Part shown: piece after piece, positions 56,451-64,000 of the stretch
Layout: every line of letters begins with the position of its first letter
How positions within the stretch are numbered: position 1 is the stretch's first letter
From: Chrysemys picta bellii
Taxonomy: Eukaryota > Chordata > Testudines > Emydidae
Reading direction: 5' to 3'
Assembly: GCF_011386835.1 (NCBI RefSeq)
Contig: NC_088791.1
Location: 51,789,498-51,853,497, forward strand
DNA length: 64,000 bases
Program-made: the position numbers and the translations under genes
The notes under the pieces: model-generated
The model's input: only the letters and a program-made list of their open reading frames with translations
The model's database searches: none
Told to the model about the DNA's origin: nothing

Positions 56451-56588
56451 ATTATGGCACAGGCTCAAGGCTTTGGGAGGAAATACATTAAAGCCTTTTT
56501 TAAAGGCTTCTTTGTTGCTGTTCCTGTGACAGTCACTTTTCTAGATAGAGTGGCCTGTGTAGCAAGAGTGGAAGGAGCATCAATGCAG
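56451..56588 (+). CDS. IMMP2L: IMMP2L exon 2 (first coding exon), inner mitochondrial membrane peptidase subunit 2
   Basis: Translation starts at ATG 56454-56456 and runs 45 codons to 56588, where CAG|GTAACA is a phase-0 donor. The peptide has a basic, amphipathic start (GRKYIKAF), a single hydrophobic segment at about residues 17-30 ([15 protein letters not shown]) and then [15 protein letters not shown]. This is the N-terminus of IMMP2L as I know it from mammals, nearly unchanged. Ser43 in EGASM is the catalytic serine of the signal peptidase I family (S26); the paired Lys is encoded in a later exon outside the window. The protein is anchored in the mitochondrial inner membrane and, with IMMP1L, cleaves sorting signals from intermembrane-space proteins. 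The exon is intact. Confidence 0.95.
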
Positions 56589-57030
56589 GTAACAAAGCTT
56601 TATTTACTGTTAAATTAAATCCATGTGTTTAGCAAGGCCTGTCTCTCAGTTTTAAATGACTGATAACCCAGTTTTAAAGGTGGAGGGTGCAGGTGGGATA
56701 TTGTGTAGTAAAATGAAATGTATGGAGAGGGCCTTACCTGACGGAGTGGTCTACTTTCTAATATGTCACATGGGTATTCTGTAGTATGACAAGAAAAGGC
56801 TCTTGGGAGTAAAACTTCACAGAAGACTATAATGCCAAGGAAAGCAAAGAGGTATTCTTTCAACAAAAGATCTTGCTAAAATTTTGGCAAATCCAGATAT
56901 ACTCATTTTACAGTAGTAAAAATTTCAGTATGAAATGTTCTATTTAAAACACTATGCATTTTAATTTTAAAAGAAAAAACAATTATTACCAGGCTTATTA
57001 TTACTCATGACTTGTATACAGGTATCATTT
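56589..57030. other. Start of IMMP2L intron 2
   Basis: The donor GTAACA opens the intron. No other feature is recognised. Confidence 0.6.
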
Positions 57031-57036
57031 CAATAA

Positions 57037-57365
57037 GGAACCTGTGGAACTCGTTGCCAGGAGTGGTTGTTAAGGCCAAAACTACAATTGGGTTCAAAAA
57101 AGAATTAAATAAATTCATGGAGGATATGTCAATCAATGGTCAGCATTGCCAACATGGTCAGTGATGCCACACCATGCCCTGGGAGTCCCTAGCCTCTGAC
57201 CACCAGAAGCTGGTAATGGACAACAGGGGATGGAACACTTGGATTATTGTCTGTTCTGTTCATTCCCTCTGAAGCGCCTGGTATTGGCCACTGTCGGAAG
57301 ACAGAATACTGGGCTAGATGGACCATTGATCTGACATCCTATATGGCTATTCTTATATTCTTAAG
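57037..57365 (+). mobile_element. CR1 LINE 3' end
   Basis: The first part encodes the CR1 C-terminus (GTGGAACTCGTTGCCAGGAG, then AAGAATTAAATAAATTCATG). The 3'UTR includes GGCCACTGTCGGAAGACAGA, GGGCTAGATGGACCATTGAT and ends TATGGCTATTCTTATATTCTT. It is a short 5'-truncated copy; frameshifts are present. Confidence 0.88.
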
Positions 57366-58536
57366 CTGGAAAATAGATGGCTTGAAATCGTGCTAATGCT
57401 TATTTTGTTTATTCGGAAAGTGATATTCTAATGAGGTTATACTGTATGCTTGCGATATAAACTGATGTACGAAAGCACATGAATATTGTGATATTTTTTG
57501 CAGTTTAAAGGGACATTTAAAAGGAAACAAAGGATTCTTGCTACTGAAAACCACCACTGCTTCCCCTTACTGTGTTATTGGGACTTTTCAAATGGATGCT
57601 GTTTCAATTTTGCAATTCTGTCAGGGTGATTCTGTTTGCCCGTTGCTTCATTGCATTCTGATGAGCATATTCCAACATGTGTAGCTGTAGTGTCTATCTT
57701 CTTCTAACAGTGCAATCGCCCGTCCCCCAGTGAAAATTACCTTAGTGTAGCAAGGGGATTGTCTTCTCTGTCTTCTTTAAGGATAATAGGGACCAGGGGT
57801 GAATCAACTTCTGTTCCATGTCATGGCTCTTTAAAGTTCCTGGACTTCTGGAGTAGCTGAAGATCTCAGGAAGAGGAGAGGCAGGTGTTGGGAGAGAGGA
57901 AGTGTCTTGGGGAAAACCCAGGCTACTGTTTCTTTAAGGGCCCAGGACCAGGAGCCTTGTAGTGTAGTGTGGGGCCAGGCCTTCCCTCTCTCCCAGCCAA
58001 CAGGATAAGCTCTGGAAAAGAAAGCATTATATATTCTTCCTCTTCTGTCATAACGAGAGATACTAGCAGGGGACAGCCTGCTGACTTGGGCCAGCTCAGG
58101 AGGGAAAGGACTGAGTTACAAATGGGCCAGCTGGGAGAAGCTGGCTAAGGCTGCAAGGGGCCTGAAATTAGCACATAGGTCCTAGAAGGAGGGCTGAGGG
58201 ACTCCTGAATGAGGGAGAAGAAATGTGCTTGAACTAGCACGCAGGCCCCAGAAACGAGACTGTGGAACTTTGGTATCAGGGTGAAGAAACCTGCTTGAAC
58301 TAGCAAACATACCCCTGAAGGAGGGTTGTGAGACTCCTGAATCAGGGAGAAGAAACTTGCTTGAACACAGACTCCAGAAACAGGACTGTGGGACCCCTAA
58401 ACTTAGGAGAAGAGAGGCTAAGCCTGAGGAGCTAAAAAGAGTTTGTATTTGGGAGAAGACTAAATAAATAAGACCTCACAAAGGAGGGGATCCTATTTTA
58501 TGTATTCTAGCCTGAGTGTAAATTATTGTAAAGGAC
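57366..58536. other. Intronic DNA with a degenerate repeat block
   Basis: 58180-58420 holds several copies of a unit of about 75 bp: GGAGAAGAAAYKTGCTTGAA followed by CTAGCA...CAGAAACRRGACTGTGG and ACTCCTGAAT. This makes a small degenerate tandem repeat. Nothing coding is seen. Confidence 0.45.
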
Positions 58537-58733
58537 TAAGGGCTGGTCTACCAGTGCAGCTACAACGCTGTAGTGTGTCTGATGTAGACTCACTATGCCA
58601 ACGGGAGAGCGCATAATTACCCCACATCAGCTAGAGGTGGAGGATGTAACTTGCATTCCTTAGGCGGTAGCTTTTTCACACTCTGAATGATGTAACTTAC
58701 ATTGACTTAAGCGATAGTGAAGAAAAGCCCTAA
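58537..58733. mobile_element. Harbinger-like MITE with TAA TSD
   Basis: The element (58540-58730) begins GGGCTGGTCTACC and ends AGAAAAGCCC, short inverted ends, with TAA on both sides (58537-58539 and 58731-58733). It contains CCAACGGGAGAGC and GATGTAACTTACATTGACTT, which recall related MITEs. Confidence 0.6.
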
Positions 58734-58835
58734 GAGGGAACTGAGAGCAGGGCAATCTCAGGCAGTGTGACTTCAATTTGATATTGCTCAGTCTTGATGA
58801 TGAATATAAATTACTACTTGATCATGAATTTTATC

Positions 58836-58857
58836 TTTTTTTTTTTTTTTTTTTAAT
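58836..58857 (+). repeat. Poly(T) run
   Basis: A T run of about 20 bases after TTTTATC. On the minus strand this is a poly(A) tail-like run, but no adjoining retrotransposon body was identified. Confidence 0.6.
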
Positions 58858-58869
58858 AGTAAAGGCTTC

Positions 58870-60640
58870 AAAAGTACTTACAGATTAAAGGTTTGACTCT
58901 GTGAGGGACTGAGCTGACTTTTTTGATGCCCTGAGCCCAATGAGAATTAAAGGTATTCAGCACTACTAGGATCAGCCTCTAAAGGTTTGAAAATGCTGAT
59001 TCATAGTATTTGAAATGTTTTGGGCTCGATGAACTTTCAACAAACCACATGTTTGCATTTCCTGTCAGCTCACCTGATGGGCTACAAGGGAGCCTGGACT
59101 TCCAGAGTCCATGGCTTTGGGCTGCCCTGCATGCTGATTGCCACAGGGCTGGGGACCCCAGGACTTCCAGACTCCTGGGCCTGCTGACTCCCCAGGATTC
59201 CTGATTCTCACAGCCTAGTAGGGCTGCCCTGAAGGTGTAGATGTCATAAACTTGGCATCTGGTGGTTCTTGTAAATTTCACTGTTGCCCACCAATGTCAG
59301 TTTCATTCACCAGATGCCAGAGTCTTGGGGAGCAGATTTCACTTTTAAAACACCATGTGTTGATGATTCTGAAACAAAAATTTCACGGAATTTCCATTTC
59401 ATAGGAAACTTCAAAAAATTGGTTTACCAAATTTCAAAATGTTGACATTTCCCACTAAACAAATTCAAGTTTTGGCCAGCTCTACTTTTGTCCAATAGCT
59501 GAAAAATGTATGTTAATTTTTTAGCCCATTGAGACAGGACCTCAGATTTACATCTCCTGAAAGGCAGCATCTCCAACAATACAATACAATACGTTCTAGA
59601 ACCATGCTGGAATATTGGTTTAGTGCTGATTTGGAGGGATGAGTGTTACAACCCAATCCACATGATCTTTTGTATAAGATAAGTTTGAATAACACAAAAA
59701 GCATAGTTAAAAACAGTTATACTTCTATGCTATATAACATATCTCACATTCGTATGTCATGACATTTTTCAGAAAAACTACAAACCTTAACTCATTTTAA
59801 ACATTCATAATAAAATATTCAGTTATTTTTATGTGAAGGTTTATTAGATCCAAATGAGACCAGTCTTTTAGCAGGCATGTTATTTTAACGAAATGTATCT
59901 CTCTCTCATACTGCAGAGCTTGAGAAAGGAAAACTGCAAGTCACTGCTTTAGAATGCCATTTTTTTATCTTGCACTCCAGAAAGTGATTTATGTTGAATG
60001 CATTTGAAAGCTATAGGATAGGAGGGAAAGTAAAGCTCAGTCAACATGTAGTCTTATTCATCAATAGCACGCTTCTATTGGGTATATGATTGTGTTGACT
60101 TCAAGCTCTCACTGTATGATCTCCAAGATTTGATTTGTACTAGACCGCTTAGACGCCTAGCTGGCTTTTTGCACTCATTATTCTGATTCCTGCTGAGTTT
60201 GAAATTAAAAGTTTTATGTCAAGAAGCAAGGAATAGGGCTTTTTTTCTTTTCAGATTTTTTGCTTTTTGTTTTTATTTTGAACCCAGAACGTGTGTAATG
60301 TTGCTCCACAATCACTAAAGATTGTAACTCTTTTGATACTCTGGCAAATATACTGCACGGAGGTCCTCAAGAAAACAGATATTTTGCAATTTATCCTCAA
60401 TCATTATGGCAGACTTCACGAATGTAATTGTTTCATGTTGATTTCGCATTTTCACCTGGTGGAACCTTTCTTCTGCTCAGTCACCTCTTTGTGGGTATTC
60501 ATCACTAATCTGTAAAGTAATGCACCATTCAGTGTTACCACACTTTACTGCTTCATCATCTGACTTTTTTTCTTTTTAAGTGTCCTTTTCTTTAAATCCC
60601 TAGTGGAGGCCTTGTTTCTTAGACCATCAGAGTTTTATGG
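58870..60640. other. Plain intronic DNA
   Basis: No gene is recognised. 59340-59480 is an AT-rich stretch similar in style to 4960-5260 and 33150-33290. Confidence 0.4.
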
Positions 60641-60647
60641 AGATATA

Positions 60648-60822
60648 CCTATCTCATAGAACCGGAAGGGACCCTAAAAGGTCATCAAGTCCAACCCCCT
60701 GCCTTCACTAGCAGGACCAAGTACTGATTTTGCCCCAGATCCCTAAGTGGCCCCCTCAAGGATTGAACTTACAACCCTGGGCTTAGCAGGCCAATGCTCA
60801 AACCACTGAACTATCCATCCCC
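60648..60822 (-). mobile_element. tRNA-derived SINE with CR1-like tail
   Basis: On the minus strand the head (from about 60822) reads GGATAGTTCAGTGGTTTGAG (A-box region) and GGTTGTAAGTTCAATCC (B box, compare GGTTCGAATCC), so it derives from a tRNA and carries an internal pol III promoter. The tail (60648-60720) includes AGGGACCCTAAAAGGTCATC on the + strand and ends at TCTCATAGAACCGG, like CR1 3' ends. This combination is the hallmark of the tortoise pol III SINE and is one of the main reasons for calling the organism a turtle. Confidence 0.85.
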
Positions 60823-62424
60823 TTGTGGTGTGCTCCTCTAACATCTTGTTAGTAATAGTGGACTTCAAATGGATCCGTGTTGATTTACAGCATTGAATAT
60901 ATGTGACACAGAAACAGCTGGTGTGATAATTTAGTGATTTACTGTTATGGATCTTGCAATTTTTCCTGTAATGTTGACTATACGCTTATTTTATAGGGTT
61001 ACTGTCCTATATAAATGCACCTTCATTTTCAGTCTATATCTGTTCATGGCTTCTTCTGTTGAGTTACAATGCTTTCTGTTTGTCTGATACATTAAAGTTT
61101 GTTTATACTTCAGTGGATTGATCATGTTTTTTCCTAATGATGTGAAAAAAGGAACCCCCTGATGGTTAATGAACGTAAGGATTCATATATCCAAATTAGC
61201 TGCTTTGAAATGTTAGATTACAAAATGAGCTTGCAATTTTATTTCCAAGTTCAGCAACAAACAATTGTGTGTGTTATACTAAGAATTTAGTCTGATGATC
61301 AATATCCTCTGACAAAGTACACCTGCCACTGTAAACACTACAGTAGCAAATATTTTTGACTATTATAATCCATTATGCAGTGTACCTGTAGTAATTACTT
61401 ATTCTATGGCAATTTCTCCTTACATTATTATTGTAATATTATGATTACCGTGACTATACCTATGCCTGCATGCTGCTTTGAATATTTCTCCTCTTCTTCA
61501 AGCTCTAAGAAAATAAGCCTTGACCTTCTTGTGTCCACCAGCAGCATAATAAGTATCAAGTTAATCATTATTTATTGTTAAAGGGTGTATTATTTCCTTC
61601 TTACTGATAGAACCTTGTGTCCCGTGAGGCTCCCATCATATGACTGGGACCTCAATTTACATGCATTTAGCATTAGATTCATTAGTAATTGGAGAGTCAA
61701 AGTGCTGTGTGACTTCTGCACCCTTGTTCTAAATTAAGACCTATGTGTCCCATTTGCACTGAGCTATTAAGTCAGGAGCTTGAACAAACTAGAGAGGTTT
61801 CAGACTAGAGATATGTATGCAACATTTTTGGATTTTGTTTCCTTAAAAATAACAGCATTTATGGGTCCATTTGTTAACCCTCTTTCAGAAGTAGCAGTAG
61901 GTGTGTTTGTGGATTTTTTTTTAAACTTGGGGTTTTACTGCTAATAAAAAAGCATGGAGTGTAAGTTACCTGTAAACACAGTTTTATATATGGTGTTAGT
62001 GTTCAGGAAAGACATCACAATTTATACTGTTTGCTAGAAGATTTATTATTGGTTGCGGGGGACTGTAATTGTTAATGTAAAATGAAGGTCATCTCCTTCA
62101 GGTTCTCCCTTCTTCATGCCTTCTGCTCCTAAAGAACTGTTTCTGTATGTCTCAATAAGATGTCATTTCATTATATCAAGATGCTGTGGGAAAGAAGCAA
62201 AGCAAGTTATCCTAAATTTCAGTGTGTCCCTTGGATGTAATGTTAAAACATAGCTATTAATGAATTGGGTACCAAGCCTCTACCTCCAATCAAACAATGT
62301 CAGTAATACATTTTTAATAACAGTATAATTTTCACAAACTTGGCATAAGGTTTAGAATGCTGTGGAATACAATGATATTAATATATCAGCATATATTTAA
62401 AGTATAAGAGATTGTTTAACGTCA
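60823..62424. other. Plain intronic DNA
   Basis: AT-rich with no recognised feature. Confidence 0.4.
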
Positions 62425-62640
62425 CTAATCATTAGAACAGAAGACTGGGAGGCAACTGCTAGGTTGTAACTGTGTCACTGACTTGCTGTTTGTCCTTGGG
62501 CAGATCAGCTTACTTTTCCATGCCTTAAAACCCCCATCCTTAAAATGAAGATAATACTCACTTATCGCACAGGGACAAGGTGTTGTGAGTTTTGATGAAT
62601 GCTGACATAGTATTTTGAAAGCTATGTAAGCATAAGGTGT
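62425..62640 (+). repeat. MIR-like SINE remnant
   Basis: Contains GTAACTGTGTCACTGACTTGC, TTGTCCTTGGGCAGATCAGC and AAAATGAAGATAATACTCAC, the MIR core followed by its 3' part. Old and diverged. Confidence 0.65.
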
Positions 62641-62729
62641 GAAATGCATCTATTTTTGGAGCCAGAGGTTCAAATTCCAATTGTGTCAAACCCACCCTCC
62701 AGCCTTACTGGGTTTCTCCACACGAAGAT

Positions 62730-63218
62730 ATAGGCCGTGTCTACATGCCGACCATTTATGTTGGCAAAACTTATAACACTCAGGGGTGTGAAAAAACACC
62801 CCCTGAGTGACATAAGTTATGTGTCTCCCACCGATGTAACTACCGCTGCTCGTTGGGGGTGGTTTAATTTTGTTGACGGGAGAGCTCCCTTCCATCGGCA
62901 TAGAGCGGCTACACAAGAGATCTTACAGCGGCGCAGCTGCATCAGTACAACTGTGCCATAAGAACGGCCATACTGGGTCAGACCAAAATAAGTATTAGCA
63001 TGATTTCAAGCCATCTATTTTGCAGCTTAAGAATATAAGAACAGCCATACAGGATGTCAGACCAAAGGTCTATCTAGTCCAGTATCCTGTCTTCTGACAG
63101 TGGCCAATGCCAGGTACCTCACAGGGAATGAACAGAACAGGTAATCATCAAGTGATCAGTCCCGTCGCCCATTCCCAGCTTCTGGCAACTGTAAGCTCTC
63201 TAGTTTAGACATAGCCTT
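62730..63218. mobile_element. Harbinger-like MITE interrupted by CR1 3' ends
   Basis: The left end GGCCGTGTCTACATGCC (62733) pairs with the right end GTTTAGACATAGCC (to about 63216), as in the element at 30781. Between lie two minus-strand CR1 3' ends. The 3-bp duplication is not clear. Confidence 0.5.
62957..63195 (-). mobile_element. Two CR1 3' ends in tandem
   Basis: 62959-62987 (CATAAGAACGGCCATACTGG) is a very short CR1 3' terminus. 63029-63195 (AATATAAGAACAGCCATACA, AGTCCAGTATCCTGTCTTCT, GACAGTGGCCAATGCCAGGT) is a second, longer one. Both are on the minus strand and severely 5'-truncated, with about 40 bp between them that also resembles sequence after the CR1 end at 57365. Confidence 0.75.
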
Positions 63219-64000
63219 AGTGTGCAGCAAGCTAGGGTGTGAATGATTCAAACAGCGGTATGTCAAAGTGCACTATGGAACTTTTAGTGCATGGCAGCAG
63301 GGTCCACACAGTGAGTTAGTGCACATTAGGCTAGTATGCTGTAGATTTACACCCTGGCTTTCTGTGCACTAAGTCTCCATATAGACAAGCCCATAGGTAG
63401 ATAAGTTGAGTACCAAGCAGTGCACTTGTGGGAATCTTTTAGATGAAACTTTATGTAGCTCTCCCCGCCACTTTCCTCCCTGGGTTACTCAGGAACAGGC
63501 AACACGCACTTGTGTGCCTGGGCACCTGATGTTGTTGACATTAAAGGAGATCCTGAGTATCCCAGTGGTGATGTTGGATAGGTGGGACATGGCACTCTGT
63601 TGGTTCTGTGTATCAGCCCAGCCAAGATAACAAGCTGCACAACCCATCTGAAGATGGGAGTTGGCCCCACCAAATGTCAGCAGCTCTGGATCCTGGTTCG
63701 ATGGGAAGATTACTCTGCCTCTCCTGAGACTCAATCTCTCTGCTGTGCCCCTTCCCTTGCAAGTACTTTCCCAAATAAGAGTAGGGGTTGCTCACTGTAC
63801 CTTCATGGCAGACTCATCTCAGTCAGCTCCAGGCACAGCAATAGTCTCTCCCCTGGCTCCAGTGAAGCCACAAACATCTCTGAAGCTCCTTGCTCCATCA
63901 AAGCCCCAGCAGGCTTTCTGCAGCAGCTTCTGTCTTCCTAGCAGCAGCTCCTGGTATGGGCAGAGTGCCACACCGGCAGTCTGGCTCCTTTCCTCTTTCT
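63219..64000. other. Intronic DNA, unassigned
   Basis: No gene is recognised. 63225-63400 (CAGCAAGCTAGGGTGTGAAT ... CTGTGCACTAAGTCTCCATA) may be another MITE remnant. ORFs at 63406-63941 overlap on both strands and have no known domain. Confidence 0.35.

Noticed and set aside
60648..60822. A functional tRNA gene
   Set aside because: A and B boxes are present, but the anticodon arm and 3' acceptor are not those of a tRNA and a CR1-like tail follows. It is a SINE.

Overview
This is vertebrate nuclear DNA, almost certainly from a turtle. The repeats are the evidence: CR1 LINEs, a tRNA-derived SINE with a CR1-like tail, Penelope-like retroelements with a turtle-type 3' tail, DIRS and Ty3/Gypsy relatives, and many GC-rich hAT-type MITEs, several with intact 8-bp target duplications. 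The identification is by pattern recognition; no database search was run.

Only one host protein-coding exon is recognisable: the first coding exon of IMMP2L (mitochondrial inner-membrane peptidase subunit 2) at 56451-56588 on the + strand. It has a clean acceptor and donor and ends just after the catalytic serine motif. A CpG-rich block at about 18.5-19.2 kb with a strong GTAAGT donor at 18686 is the best candidate for the IMMP2L promoter and non-coding exon 1. On that reading, 1-18.5 kb is upstream intergenic DNA, 18.7-56.45 kb is intron 1 and 56.59-64.0 kb is the start of intron 2.

Layout. 1-18.5 kb: LTR fragments, hAT elements and MITEs (1.4, 7.9-9.2, 10.0-11.8, 10.9, 15.8, 16.5 kb), CR1 copies (9.3-12.0 and 12.4-14.1 kb), and the 3' end of a Ty3/Gypsy element (14.9-16.2 kb). 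18.5-33 kb: CpG island, MITEs, a palindromic Penelope-tail insertion (20.15-20.40 kb), a CR1 copy (20.6-22.0 kb), and long stretches of plain intron. 33.3-46.2 kb: a dense nest made of hAT transposase remains, an unclassified retroelement with gag-like and aspartyl-protease-like ORFs on the minus strand (interrupted by a Penelope-like insertion), and a DIRS-type element (interrupted by a second Penelope-tail palindrome). 46.3-53 kb: MITEs and GC-rich foldback DNA. 53.26-55.77 kb: a DNA-transposon-like unit carrying a 423-codon ORF of a family I know only as uncharacterised. 56.4-64 kb: IMMP2L exon 2, then CR1, SINE, MITE and MIR remnants.

The most interesting object is the 53.26-55.77 kb unit. 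It has 13-bp terminal inverted repeats (12/13 match), diverged subterminal inverted repeats, a possible TA target duplication, and a gene combining a ZAD-like Cys finger with a possible DDE-type core. It lies in sense orientation 676 bp upstream of the IMMP2L exon. Second is the unclassified retroelement at 37.3-41.8 kb.
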